This document shows positions 40,093 to 51,961 of a stretch of DNA of 64,000 nucleotides, piece by piece (position 1 is the stretch's first letter; each line of letters opens with the position of its first letter). The stretch spans positions 186,001 through 250,000 of the forward strand of contig JAVXUO010001660.1 of NCBI GenBank assembly GCA_033065855.1. Direction: 5' to 3'. The translations under genes and the position numbers were made by a program. The notes under the pieces were generated by a model that saw only the letters and a list, made by a program, of their open reading frames with translations, was not told the DNA's origin and searched no databases. This DNA comes from Escallonia rubra. Lineage: Eukaryota > Streptophyta > Magnoliopsida > Escalloniales > Escalloniaceae.

Positions 40093-41370
40093 GTCGGAAC
40101 AATATTTATAGCATCCATCTCAACTGTAATATCAACAATATATGGTAGTTAAATATGATCGATAACAATTTTGATAAAGTTAGTTGAAAAGTTTCTCTAT
40201 ACATTGTTGGTAAATGCTATACAATTATTTATCACTTATTATAGAGTTGCACCATCGCAGCTAATGACATAATAAAAAGTAAATGTTAGCTATTTTAGGA
40301 TACTGTTTAAGCGACAAAAAAGGAAAACGTGATTGATACAATGACAAATCTTCGTAAAAGAAACGTCCCTCTTAAGCCACATAATACAATCAAGGGCAAA
40401 GTTGACAAATTTGTGTGCGGTGTGAGATAATTAGATATAATCTTAACAACATATATGACGTCTATCTCAACCATAATACCAGTAATATACTAATAGGCGT
40501 TAATTAACAATAGCTAAATATAATTAATGATAATTTTATTAAATTTAACGTGATTGAAAAGTTTAGCTAGTTATACCGTAGAATGTAAGTGACCGTTATT
40601 TGAGGATTACATTTCTAGCTACAAAAATTGGTGGCATTTACCGAATCGTGGTAACGCCGATTTCATTTTTTTTATTGAACTTCCGAGAACGATGGGGAGC
40701 TTGGCTCACCACTGACCAGTAAATGCCGTCGCCGCCGCCTCTGCTCCGTTGCCAGTTGCCACCACCACGTTCTCTCTAAGTAGTCCCCTGTCTTTCTCCG
40801 GTCTTACTTCTTCCCCTCTTTGCCTCTGCAATTGGGGTGTTGTGCTGCTCTGCTAATTAATATTTCCTGAATTAGTGTTTTTTAAAAATCTTTGTTGGAC
40901 ATGAGATATTACCATTTTCTTTGTGTTTTGTGTCCAATGTCCCTATGTAGTCTAAAACCAGCCTTTATCAACTTTGCACCCAATATATTGATGTTAATTG
41001 TTGGGACATTCGATTGTTTGTTGCATAAAATATTTTTTGATGGAGAGAAATAGTGCAAAGTTGTAAACATTTTGACTTCACTGGTTGTCTTTACCTTAAT
41101 TTGACTTGTCAAACGTACTTATTTAATACATAGTGTTTGTGGTCAATTCGTTATTAAATGTTGTAACCGTGTCCAGTTGGATTTTACAAGAAGTCGACGT
41201 AGATGTAATGTCAAAGGGTGTGCTTCTTTATTTTTTTTTATTCAAAAAGGGTGTGCTTCTTTATGCGTAATGGTAAAGTAACACATTATGCATATAGAAT
41301 CATGGGATGCAAAAGCATGGCAATATGTTTGATGGTGTACCAGGGACATGGGCACCTCATATGGGGTGAG
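40093..41370. other. Intergenic DNA with a possible untranslated exon
   Basis: Mostly AT-rich. 40690-40860 is CT/GC-rich (CGCCGCCGCCTCTGCTCC) and looks like the 5' untranslated exon of a plant gene, possibly of the downstream IMP2-like gene, but nothing fixes this. Confidence 0.35.
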
Positions 41371-41880
41371 GTATGGTGTCCGATATCTACTGATACCCCG
41401 ACACCTCCGGACACGTATCGGACACCTCCCAGCGGTGTTCAAATTTTTTTTAATTTCGGAATAGTACCTGTCACGACACTAAAGACTTCTCTAAGTTGAC
41501 CATATGACACTTAGTTAAATCAAGTCTCCGCTTGCACGCTAAGTCAACTTATTCCTCGGGCTAAAAGCAAATGAATAAAGGAAAACGAGAGTTTGAGAGA
41601 ATGATATTTACTATATTGCTTGAAAAATACTACAATGCTTTGATCACTTTATGTCTTTTACTACTCCACCTCTTATGTTCAGGATGCATGTGTAGAGAAT
41701 TAGTAAACATTTTTAAGACCTTGCATATTCATCGCCTCGTAAGCGTTCGTCTTTGACGCTTCATGCACCTCATGAAGAAATGTCGAAACGTATGGGGCCA
41801 AAGTCTAAATTTTTAAACTTATTTTTTGGGGTTTTGACAATTTTGGAGATCTTTTAGAAATAAACTTTAAGAAAGCCCTA

Positions 41881-42130
41881 TTGGATCGACCCGTTACCGA
41901 TGTCTTCTTCTTCTTACGGCGTCAAGGGAAGAGAACGAAGCAGACGACCCACCCAAACTGGTCGCCGGTGGATCTCGCCTTCGTATCTCGCCGCCATCGC
42001 CGGATTCCAGCAACAGGTACCTTCGTCTTTCTCTCTCATCTATTTCTTTTTTCCTTCTTTACCGAGGTCTCCTCCTTTCTCTCTCATCTCTCTCGTTTCG
42101 CTACATTCCAAGATGACCCTATTGATGTAG
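41881..42130 (+). other. Possible short 5' coding or untranslated exon
   Basis: From ATG 41900 a frame encodes MSSSSYGVKGRER and continues Arg-rich to GFQQQ, immediately followed by a donor-like CAG|GTACC at 42014-42020. The base composition is exon-like (GC-rich, CGCC-rich) in AT-rich surroundings. It could be the first exon of the IMP2-like transcript, since the acceptor-like CAG at 43293-43295 would join in phase, or a gene fragment inside a repeat: CAGCGGTGT motifs bracket it at about 41430 and 42506. I do not recognise the peptide. Confidence 0.3.
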
Positions 42131-42589
42131 ATTGAGCCCTTGGTCGAAGGAAAGAGATAATAGTTGTGTGACTTTGTAAGAGTTAAGTAGTTAAGTAATT
42201 TCTTATGACTTTGCAAGAGTTCCCTGTTTCTGTTTCCTGTTTCTGTTTCTGTTTGGGCGGTGAAGAAAAGGGCGCTTTCCCTGTTTCCATTACCTGTTTG
42301 CATGATTTAGTAAGAGTTGAGTAGTGAAATACTCTGTTATGTACCATGTTTATTTGTACTATATTTCATTTAAATTTTAAGTATGGCTTTTATTTGAGTT
42401 GCTTGTTTTGTGGTTATTGATTATTGTTTACTATTTTAGATGCAGAATGTACTTGATATTTAATGACTACACACACACATAAAATAAAAATATATAAAAA
42501 AATTCAGCGGTGTCCAGAATCTGGTTTTTTGGAAATTACGGTGTCCGATGTCCCGGTCGGTCTCGGTGTCTGTGCTACTTAGATGGTGT

Positions 42590-43295
42590 AAGAAGCCCCA
42601 TAAACATGGAGGGTAACTGAAAGTACGTGGATGACGTCAACCTGGGGAGATTGGGAAACAGTTGGGCAGGTTGTTGCAAATTTTCTTTTAGATGTTGTGC
42701 AATTGCTAGAGCTACCCTTGTTGGAATTAGTTGGACAGATGGTTGATTAAGACTGTAAACATTGGTAAAGAAAGAAGGAGATAAAGATGACGCATGTTTG
42801 ACCATGACTTTACGTTCGCAAAGTTTTGGTTGAACTAAAGCGACTAAGATTTTGTTGATTGTGATTATAACATAATGAGAAATAATGTGCTGTTGGCCAG
42901 TGGTATCCAAACTCCATGATATAGCTGACTTCAACTGAGTATATCCAAGCTCCATAAAATGTGCAGGCTTTGTGCGGTATAACTTACAAATAGTAGTATA
43001 AGCAAATCATGTTACATGCTCATCACCAATACCTAGTCATCAACGAGGTCTTCATCCTAACTAGTTAGTATAGGCTACATGAATGAGGTGCATGTTCTAA
43101 AATGTGATTAATTTTACACTGGCCACCAACTTATTGCAACCCTCTTCCTCTCTCCGGAATGTTACCGGCTATGTGTAAAATATATTGAATAACACACCTT
43201 CAGCTGAAAATTTGCTGATGTTTTATCTCATTACTAAGCAGAGCAGCTGCTTAAACTTGGGTTTCTAATAGCCGTGGTTAACCTTGTTGGTGCAG
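42590..43295. other. Region upstream of the IMP2-like gene
   Basis: No gene recognised. The open minus-strand frame at 42575-42955 has no family resemblance that I can identify. It ends with an acceptor-like TTGGTGCAG at 43287-43295, suggesting an intron in the 5' untranslated region. Confidence 0.4.
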
Positions 43296-43316
43296 ATGGC
43301 TTCATTATCAACCTGA
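43296..43316 (+). promoter_or_regulatory. Short upstream ORF before the IMP2-like start
   Basis: ATG at 43296 opens a six-residue frame (MASLST, then TGA) that ends 9 bases before the main ATG at 43326. If transcribed, it would be the first AUG met in this exon and could damp translation of the protease. Confidence 0.45.
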
Positions 43317-43325
43317 CACACCAAT

Positions 43326-45357
43326 ATGGGAACTCAAAACTTTCTTTGGAATGTCGCTAAGAAGTATTTCACATTTGGGATTATAGGACTTACCATATCA
43401 GATCGCTATGCAAGTATTCTCCCCGTTCGAGGTAGCTCTATGTCTCCAACGTTTAATCCGCATGGTGGATCACTGACAGGTATTGGCTTTACGCTAAAGC
43501 TCAAGTAAAATAAATTTAGCTCTATGGTCAAATTCGCCGCCTAAGTATCATCCTACTGCAGATGACTATGTTTTGGTGGAGAAACTTTGCCTGGAAAAGT
43601 ACAAGTTCTCAGTTGGTGATGTGGTAGTTTTCCGGTAAATTTTCTCTTCTGCTGCGTTTTCAGCATTTCTGCTTTAAGAACTATAGATGCACACACATAT
43701 AGTACATCATTTATCACGCACAATTTCTGCTACTGGAATCTTTGTTCTTTTAATGGGGCTTATTGGGCTTTCCTTTTTGAACTGGCTAACATGCACCTCC
43801 TCTCTCTTCAGAAAATGCTTTGAGAGTATCATCTCTCTAACGTCAGAGCTTCAGTAATTGATCGCTGACATGTTTTATATCCCGATTCAGTTTTGTTTAC
43901 CCACCTTTAGAGTTCATATTGGTGACTCAAATTAAAAAAGTAGGTAATTAATGTGCATGCCAAATTTAACTAACATATGATTGTTACCCAATCGCCATCT
44001 TTTGCAGCTCCCCCAGTGATTACAAAGAGAAACATATAAAAAGAATAACTGCCTTGCCAGGAGACTGGATCAGAACACCTTACTCCAACGATATTTTGAC
44101 AATTCCAGAAGGGCATTGTTGGGTTGTTGGAGACAATTCAGCTTCTAGCTTAGATTCAAGATCCTTCGGCCCAGTATGTACCATTATCTTATATTTTTCT
44201 GTTCTTTTAGAAAAGGTTCTCCTCAAGTTTAGTAACTATTGGCTTAAGTTTGTTTTCTGTTTGTTTGTTAAAGTTAATCAGTAATTTCATACTAAGAACT
44301 CCTAGTTGAAAAATGGGTATTGGAATGCGTGACCGAAAGGGATATTGGATAAGAGTCTTTTTGAGTTCTGAACGTGTCTTTTTGCATAAAGTGTGTGACA
44401 ATAGGAACATAGTGTTGCAGGACTGCTAAAGGGTACAAAGGCTTTACCAAACGTCTGTGCACCACAATTAATTTGTGCAGGGCTGGGAAGAGACTGCTTG
44501 CTATAAAAATTTCGATTCCCAATTCAATGTGTGTGCATGTCGGAATTTTCTCATGGGAATCATTCCGACTAGTTTGGAGATGTTTTGATAATTCGAAGCA
44601 TTTTAACATAGTCTAGGACAATTCTTGAACTGCACTTCAGATATATCCCTCCTTTGGTGTTCATATTTTCGATGCTGCTGGCCTTCTGGTACTTCTTGAG
44701 ATGCCTTCAATATAATCACCTCTTTAGATGATTTGGTTGAACTGTGGATGCTTCTGCTATACATGTCGTCTGATGATGTGTAAACAATACTGCAGCCAAA
44801 AGAGAATTGAGGCATCCTCATATTTGTTGCAAAGCAGCTTCAAGTAAGAAATGTCTTTTCCTCCTCCTGCAGCATCAACCATCGTGCAAGCACCCGCCTG
44901 TGGTGGTGGTGGTGGTGTTGCCTGTAGTGGTGGTGTTGATGGTTGGTTCAGTTGGGTTTTGCCAAACCAAGGGTTGCTTTTGTTTTAATCATCTTTTTCA
45001 TTAACTGCCAATTGCTTTGCGGTCATCTCAATTGGCTCATGTTAAAGTTAATTTGTGTTATCATCTTACTGAAACACATACATTAAGTTGCTTGTAGCTC
45101 CCTTTTATTGGTAATCATGTATTCTTTCCCTGTATTTGGTCCGCAACAGTGCACATATAAAACTGAGATTTGGGCTTTAACAGGAACCACCCTACCTTTG
45201 TCAGTCTGCCAATATTACAAATTCTCTTACTCGGACGTGCTTTCATTTACAGATTCCATTGGGCCTAGTTCAAGGAAGGGCTACTCACATCGTCTGGCCA
45301 CCTCAAAGAATGGGCAAAGTTGATAGAAAAATTGAACTAGAGGGGCTTGGCTTCTGA
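43326..45357 (+). CDS. IMP2: Mitochondrial inner membrane protease subunit 2-like (four exons)
   Basis: Type I signal peptidase family (S26) enzyme that cleaves sorting signals from proteins delivered to the intermembrane space. Exons are 43326-43479, 43562-43634, 44008-44173 and 45253-45357, all with GT-AG borders. They sum to 498 bases and 165 aa, the usual IMP2 size. Residues 14-31 form the membrane anchor (KYFTFGIIGLTISDRYAS). The catalytic Ser is in RGSSMSPTF (box B), DYVLVEKL follows, and the catalytic Lys is in HIKRITALPGDW (box D). GDNSASSLDSRSFGP (box E) completes the fold, and the C-terminus is IPLGLVQGRATHIVWPPQRMGK. Start chosen as the only ATG in frame before the anchor. Looks intact. 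A chloroplast thylakoid peptidase is less likely because of the short length and the Imp2-like LVQGRATHIVWPP tail. Confidence 0.93.
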
Positions 45358-46010
45358 TCTCATACCAATTGAAAGGTTCCCGTTCGTGCAGGAAGCAGAT
45401 TTTTGTCCAACCTATTTCATTTATTTGTTTTGGCATCTCGTCTAGTAACGATTGATGATGCATGTAACGAACTTCTGAAATCTGTGTCGGCTTTACACAC
45501 AAAACATTTTTGGTACCTCAGGTTGGCATTTCTCGGTACGCCATAATCACCCACCATATTCCATATATATGCAGATAAACTCGGTACTGCCCGAATATGC
45601 ACCAGTATAATTGAAATGATTCAGACCTATATTTTTTGGTGAGGAGAACGAACCTTCAACTATTCCGATAAGGTGGTTAAGAAATTTGATGTCATGAAAA
45701 AAAAAGTGATATTTGAGGATCCAAGCCCTTGATCTAAATTTGTGCATTAAAGAAAAACTAACTAAAACAGAATTCCACGAGTCTTTAGAAATTGTAATTT
45801 TATGTGCTTAGATGAAGAGACTGCATAGAAACCGATAGTATTCTTCTTGTTTTCATATAATTTTTTGGGTGTTCTTTCTATCTTAACGACTGAAAATAAT
45901 CGGGGAGGTGGGGCTGAAGAGAAATATAAGAAGCCTCAATTTAGATAATAAAAAAAAAAAACTCTTGTTAAGGCTATTTATCTTTTACTCCGTATCTATT
46001 AGTTACATGG
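45358..46010. other. IMP2-like 3' flank
   Basis: Untranslated and intergenic AT-rich DNA; no further gene recognised. Confidence 0.5.
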
Positions 46011-46019
46011 TTGCTTATA

Positions 46020-46841
46020 GGGGGCGGATCCCCCCCCACCGGTGGATAACATCCACCAAACCGCAACAAACAATTATGCCCCCACCCCCCAAACCTTTTT
46101 GTTTCCCACTCCCAACCTTTTTGTTTCTTTTTTTTCGTGGACCCCTCCCAAACCACAACTAGGGGTTGCGGTTCTCCTTTTTAGTTTCGGTTCATCTTTT
46201 TTTCTTCTTTCCTTTTTTCTTTCTTTCTTCTCCCAAACCGCAACAAGAAGTTGCGGTTCACCCCACCATCGGTTCACATTTTTTTCTTCTTTCCTTTTTT
46301 CTTTCTTTTCTTTTCCTTTTTTCTTTCTTTCTTCTTCCCTTTTTCTTCCTTTCCACTCCGGGCCCCACCCTCCCAAACCGCAACAAGAAGTTGCGGTTCA
46401 CCCCCACCATTTTCTTCTTTCCTTTTTTCTTTCTTTTCTTTTCCTTTTTTCTTTCTTTCTTATTCCTTTTTTCTTCTTCCTTTTTTCTTCCTCTCCACTC
46501 CGGGCCCCACCCTCCCAAACCGCAACCGGAGTGAAAAGGAAGAAAAAAGGAAGAAGAAAGAAAGAAAAAAATGTGAACCGATGGTGGGGGTGAACCGCAA
46601 CTTCTTGTTGCGGTTTGGGAGAAGGAAGAAAGAAAGAAAAAAGGAAAGAAGAAAAAAAGGTGAACCGTAACTAAAAAGGAGAACCGCAACTCCTAGTTGC
46701 GGTTTGGGAGGGGTCCACGAAAAAAAAAGAAACAAAAAGATTGGGGGGTGGGAAACAAAAAGGTTGGGGGGTGGGGCATGATTGTCAAACCGCAACAAGA
46801 AGTTGCGGTTTGGTGGATGTTATCCGGGGGGATCCGCCCCC
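46020..46841. mobile_element. Foldback element with Mutator-type 9-bp target duplication
   Basis: 822-bp element that is almost entirely a long inverted repeat: left arm about 46020-46500, right arm about 46530-46841, including copies of an AACCGCAAC-AAGAA-GTTGCGGTT motif that are themselves small palindromes. Ends are GGGGGCGGATCCCCCC on both sides (inverted), flanked by a perfect 9-bp duplication TTGCTTATA (46011-46019 and 46842-46850). The polypyrimidine/polypurine arms give long Phe/Ser- or Lys/Glu-rich frames that are not genes. A transcript would fold into a long hairpin. Confidence 0.9.
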
Positions 46842-46902
46842 TTGCTTATATGCTCGTTGTTTTAAAATTATTGTTTTTGTGTAAGTGTGGTTGTAATAGT
46901 GC

Positions 46903-46932
46903 AAGATATATATATATATATATAGATATATA
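46903..46932. repeat. TA-rich microsatellite at the MULE insertion site
   Basis: (TA)n just left of the MULE. The right flank (56468-56491) is also (AT)n, followed by (AG)n to 56514. Either the MULE inserted into a TA microsatellite, or flanking TA hides the 9-bp duplication. Confidence 0.8.
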
Positions 46933-47190
46933 GGGAGCTGATCCCTTGCCTGCGCTGGCCAAATAGGATATCTTGCCAGCGCGATCTGGCCGTCCATCCC
47001 GAAGGGATGGACGGCCCAGATCACTTTTTTTTGCGGCGCTGTCAGTCGTCCGCTAGACTGTCTAGCGGACGGAACTTTTTACCATCTTGCCCTCGCGAAT
47101 CCGTCCGCTACACTGTGTAGCGGACGACATAGCAGGGGCCCACTGCTTCCGACAAAAAGTAGTCCGCTATACTGTCTAGCGGACGACTGT
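46933..47190 (+). repeat. MULE left terminal inverted repeat
   Basis: 258 bp, matching the reverse complement of 56210-56467 with 6 substitutions and no indels by my alignment. It contains a 28-bp near-perfect palindrome around CCATCCCGAAGGGATGG and three of the GTCCGCTA...TAGCGGAC palindromes. Confidence 0.97.
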
Positions 47191-47382
47191 TTCCGTCAAA
47201 TCGGCCACTTCCCCCTGACAGTCCGCACATCAGTCGATGCACGACTGTTACTTTGTCGTTATCTGGCCCCTGCTATGCGGTCCGCTATACAGTGTAGCGG
47301 ACGGCTTTATCGTGCCCAAGAATATCGTCCGCTATACTGTCTAGCGGACGACTGTTGTTGTCCGCAACACAGTGTAGCGGAC
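47048..47382. repeat. Palindrome cluster 1 (six sites)
   Basis: Six ~23-bp palindromes at 47048-47070, 47103-47125, 47162-47184, 47280-47302, 47327-47349 and 47360-47382. Half-sites are GTCCGCTA and TAGCGGAC around a short centre such as GACTGTC, CACTGTG or TACTGTC. The last copy is degenerate on its left arm. The sites precede the start of the PMD-Ulp1 gene. Confidence 0.95.
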
Positions 47383-47756
47383 CATAAAAAAACCCTAAAC
47401 TTCTATTCATTCCTTCTTCCTTCTCACAATCAAACTATTCCTTCTTCTCACAATCAAACCAGCGGCGTTGGCAAGTAGATCGGCGCAATTTCTTTGCAAG
47501 AAATCCTTTAATCGTCTCATCAATCACGTAAGTTCACAAACCAATCCTTTCTTTGTTCATAATCTAGAGTTCATCTTGCGGCGTTGGCAAGTAGATCGGC
47601 ACTATGCTAGCGTTTGTCAATGTATATACATATATATTATATATGTGTATTGCGTATTATCTGATCACATGCTAGCGCTGAATATGCTAGCGTTGTATGT
47701 TTGGGAATGTTTACGCTTCCAACCTTGCCCTCTTTCCATTATTTCAGTTTTAAAAA

Positions 47757-50700
47757 ATGGATTTCAACCCTGGACCAGAAGATCCGTCCGTATTATACGA
47801 CCAAGCAAACCATATCAGTACGCTCATATGGGATGGTGGAGTAAGATACTTATTTTATCGTTTATATCGTTTATTTTTGCTTACGTATTTCAGTTGCGAA
47901 CGTTGTATATCGTTTATTTTGCTTAAATAATATTTATTAATTCGTAGGAAAGAGCACTTGTCAACACGGTAGAAGTAAGCGATAATTTCAACGCCTGGAA
48001 ATTGAACAGAACCCAGAAAAGATTACTGCGTGGGATTGGGTTTGGGATTTTCACGCATGGGCAGATCTTTCAACAACTTGACCGGCACTTAATAGGTGCC
48101 CTTGTTGAAAGGTGGAGAAGTGAAACGAATACGTTTCACTTCTCTCTCGGAGAGATGACAATTACCCTAGAAGATGTAGGGTTCATCTTAGGGTTACCGG
48201 TGACGGGGCGGCCGGTAATCGCTCATCCGTCCGAAGCAACGAATAAGAGGACCGCTAGGGACTTCTTTACTTCGATACCCCAGGATGGATTTAGCAGTGG
48301 TGGTATCAAGTTGAAGTGGTTGGTAGATACCTACGGGGTTTTGCCAGAAAACTATACGGGCCATGACCTTGTGCTGTACACACAAGCCTTCCTCTGGTGG
48401 GTGATGGGGGCTATATTATTCCCAACGACGTCGAAGAACACGGTCAGCGTCAAATATTTACCGTTTTTGCGTAACCTGGCTGAGGTTGGGGATTATGCCT
48501 GGGGTGCAGCAACTCTTGCATACCTGTACCGAGCGTTGCACAAGGCAACGAGGCCCGACTCCAAAGCGATATGTGCATGTCTCTCGCTATTGCAGGTATA
48601 TCATACAATTCTTCATTACGTGCTCTTTGTTGATTTTTTTTTTTTGTTGAATGGACAATAAATGTTGACGATACTTTTTTTAATGTCTTTGCTCTCAGGT
48701 GTGGTCTTATGAACACCTTGCTACCGGTGCACCCAGGCGTAGGGACGGAACAGATAATGTGTGGCCTCGGTTGTGCGCCTGGGAGTACAGCCGGAAGGAA
48801 ACCCACTACGAGAGGAGAGACGATCCCCATCACAACATTGGTTACTATCGGGGGGAGCTCGACTCGTTATCTCCTGGCCAGATGCGATGGGCACCGTACA
48901 AACGTTTGGCGCGACGGGTGGGAGAGTCGTTCGTCTTCACGCTCTCCGGGTTGCAACGCACACCCCTGATCCACTTCGAGGTCGCAGAGTGGCAGCTGCC
49001 AGATCGCGCTATGCGCCATTTTGACTGCCTGCAGGGGTTGCCAGCCGGCGCGCCAGATATGAGGCTTAACAGGAACCCACCGGGTGTCGGACTGTTTGGC
49101 AGGGCGAATGCGCACGACTTGTGCGCGCGTGAAATTGAGGTCTGGAATTCCTGGCAGGACACGCTGGCGGCCATTGTGTCGGAGCCTGACCCCGTCATCA
49201 GCATCGAACAGTACAATGAGTGGTACTTTCGCATCACCCGAAGGAGAGTAGCTCCAGTAAGGTTTGAACGCGGGGAGAAGTACCACCCTAGGGGTCAGAT
49301 CGATGAGCACATGGCATACAATCTGGTAAGTTGCCCAACCAGTGCTTCTAATTGAACTTGATCATTCTAAGTGTGTACGAAGTTACTTATTTATTATCTC
49401 TCTGGATGTAGGTTAATGCCTCGTTCGCCTTCTTCCAGAAGTTGAGCGAGCGGAAGGATTTGGTGGATGCCATGGGCGAGGAGCTTCGCCAACAGGCTGA
49501 AGCGTTGGCGTTTGGCTGCGGGAATTTTTTGCGGCAAGCATCGGGACAGCCAAACCCGGGAATGGGTTATCCGGGGTCGCAGCGGCCGTTTGTTCCCGAG
49601 GGATGCACCGATCCCTCGGGACAGACTTCGGGAGTGAGCCAGGGATATGGTTTTCCCTCTGTACCGGAGATGGGTGGTGATTGGGGACCGCCAAGCACCA
49701 TGGGCCAGGCTCAAGCGCCGTGGGATTATTACAGTGCGCCCTCCTTCTCTTTACGATTGGATTCGGAACCCCAACCCCTCTCTCAGAGTCAAGTCACGCA
49801 AGACTGGATGTTCGGAAACATCAGTCTGCCCATGGTCCCGTGGGCAGGACCATCTATTGCCGAAGGCGGGCAATCGCCCCCGTTGACCCCCCCGAAGGAG
49901 TGCAATATCCCCCGATCGCCGCCCCCGCAGGAGTGCAATATCCCCCGGTCGACCCCCCCGAAGGAGTGCAATATCCCCCGGTCGACCCCCCCGAAGGAGT
50001 GCAATATCCCCCGGTCGACCCCCGAGGGCAATATCGCAAAGGGCATCCGTTGAAGCCCCTAAAGCCGCATAAATGCCAGATAATCAGAGAGCGTTATTTT
50101 AGCGGCTACCGGCATGACAAAGCGTCGATGAGTGTGGATCATCCGGAGGGCATGGATTACAGTTGCTCGTGGGGAGAACTGGCCTCCCTGGCTCCGGGGA
50201 GTTGGTTAGACAACGGTGTCGTCTCCACCTACGTGGAGATTCTGAGGGAAAGGTGTCGGCAGCACCCGACCTATCCGGCCGTTTTTCTGTTCGATGCCTT
50301 TTTTCATGGCCTGCTAGTGTCTGAATGGCAGGAGTGGGTCGAACATAGGGGGAAGAAAAAGTTGGCCGACTGGAGACCGTCCGTTAACCTAGGGGCGTAT
50401 GTTGATAGGGATAGTCCGGTGAGCGCAAGTGTTGCCGATGTGTTTCTAATCCCATTTCTAGGGCACAGCCACTGGTACTTGGTTTGCTACACCCCAACAG
50501 GTAAAGTCGTATCGGTGATCGACAGTCTCCACGACGATACTCATGAGATGCCTGTGCTGCGGATGTACAAAGCCCAGTTGGACTCATTGGTAATATTACG
50601 ATCGCTGTATAATGCTCTGATTCTATCTTGCCATAAATTTTAACTCGTGTCTTACGCCATTTTCTGTTTCTCGCAGAATATTTTTTGTGCAATGGTCAAT

Positions 50701-50988
50701 CGTGCCCGTAATGTCCCCGTACCGGCACGGCCAAATCTCGTCCGGCGATTGAAGAAGAGGAGGCCCAAGCAACGTAACACTTCGGACTGCGGCGTCTTCC
50801 TTTGCATGTACATGGATTTCATTTGTCGCTCTGAGAGCCTCAAGGCGGCCGTCTGGAGCCAAGCAGAAGTTGAAGCCTATAGATATAGAATAGCTTGGCA
50901 AATTATGAAAGGCCGGCCTAGAGCAGTTAGGTTTATAGAAAATCCGGCTAATGACGAGAATCCGCCCCAACATGCGGACCCCAGTTGA
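47757..50988 (+). CDS. Plant mobile domain-Ulp1 protease fusion gene of the MULE (five exons, one frame break)
   Basis: Exons are 47757-47840, 47948-48595, 48699-49325, 49412-50589 and 50677-50988, all GT-AG and phase 0. Start MDFNPGPEDPSVLY is typical of PMD proteins. Exons 2-3 encode the PMD: QQLDRHLIGALVERWR, then FHFSLGEMTITLEDVGFILG and LPVTGRPV, then AFLWWVMGAILFP. Exon 4 continues into a Pro/Gln-rich linker with an 11-residue repeat (PPVDPPEGVQY type, 49888-50030), then the C48 protease. His is in GHSHWYLV, Asp in VIDSL, Gln in PKQRN and Cys in SDCGVFLC, so all catalytic positions are present. Exon 4 is 1178 bases, one short of a multiple of three: the PMD part is in one frame and the Ulp1 part in another, switching near the C runs at 49876-49893. 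Read as is, the PMD frame ends at 50053. The shift is either a real break, an indel error, or a sign of two genes. The likely full product is about 950 aa. Ulp1 enzymes cleave SUMO-like modifiers; substrates of transposon versions are unknown. Confidence 0.85.
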
Positions 50989-51186
50989 AATTGTATCATA
51001 ACAGTATTTTTTACATAAACCGTGATTCATTGGTGTGATTTGATTTGTGTTGATTTCTGTTGTCGATGTCTGATTGATTGATTTCAGTTGTTGATTTTTT
51101 GGCCTCATTGGGAATGATTGAAATGTGGAAAACGAACCGGTGAAAAAATTTTCAAGGTAGTGAAGTTTAGTCTTTCTGCTGCGCCG

Positions 51187-51866
51187 TCCGCTACATTGTA
51201 TGGCGGACGTAAAATGAAGACCAAATTTTTTTAAGTGTTGTTTCTGATATGCCGTCCGCGACATTGTATGGCGGACGTAAAATGAAGACCAAATTTTTCT
51301 AAGTGTTGATGGGTGGAGTTTCTGCTGGGCCGTCCGCTACATTGTATAGCGGACGTAAAATGGAGACCAAATTTTTCTAAGTGTTGATGGGTGGAGTTTT
51401 TGCTGCGCCGTCCGCTACATTGTATAGCGGACGTAAATGAAGACCAAATTTTTCTAAGTGTTGATGGGTGGAGTTTCTGCTGGGCCGTCCGCTACATTGT
51501 ATAGCGGACGTAAAATGGAGTTGAAATTTTTCGAAGTGTTGAAAGCTGGACTTTCTGCTACCCCGTCCGCTACATTGTATAGCGGACGTAAAATGGGTGG
51601 AGTTTCTGCTACGCCGTCCGCTACATTGTATAGCGGACGTAAAATGGGTGGGGTTTCTGCTGGGCCGTCCGCTACATTGTATAGCGGACGTAAAAAAGTG
51701 TCTGATATGCCGTCCGCTACATTGTATGGCGGACGTAAAATGAAGACCAAATTTTTCTAAGTGTTGATGGGTGGAGTTTCTGCTGGGCCGTCCGCTACAT
51801 TGTATAGCGGACGTAAAAAAGTGTCTGATATGCCGTCCGCTACATTGTATGGCGGACGTAAAATCT
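51187..51866. repeat. Palindrome array 2 (eleven sites)
   Basis: Eleven palindromes of the GTCCGCTA...TAGCGGAC type, here mostly with CATTGTA centres, some with TGGCGGAC as the right arm. They are spaced about 45-80 bp, with a shared spacer (AAATGAAGACCAAATTTTT, then GTTGATGGGTGGAGTTTCTGCTG type). The array lies between the PMD-Ulp1 stop and the B3 gene's 3' end. Frames reading RPLYNVADG repeats are artefacts of this array. Confidence 0.96.
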
Positions 51867-51873
51867 CTGCAAT

Positions 51874-51961
51874 TAACGTCCTATTCACAATCAACGATCT
51901 CACAATCAACGATCTCACAATCAACGATTCACAATCAACGATCTCACAATCAACGATCTCA
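51874..51961 (+). repeat. 15-bp tandem repeat (ACAATCAACGATCTC)
   Basis: About five copies, one shortened, directly after palindrome array 2 and upstream of the B3 gene's stop. Confidence 0.85.

Noticed and set aside
42575-42955. 126-codon minus-strand frame
   Set aside because: No recognisable domain, ordinary AT-rich composition, no splice or promoter context.
46042-46798. Phe/Ser-rich and Lys/Glu-rich open frames
   Set aside because: They are artefacts of the polypyrimidine/polypurine arms of the foldback element, mirrored on both strands.
49789-50046. Minus-strand Gly/Cys repeat frames
   Set aside because: Shadow of the linker repeat in the PMD-Ulp1 gene on the plus strand.
51187-51866. 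Regularly spaced palindromic repeats resembling a CRISPR array
   Set aside because: This is a plant nuclear transposon; spacers are themselves repeated, there are no cas genes, and the same palindrome occurs in the terminal repeats.
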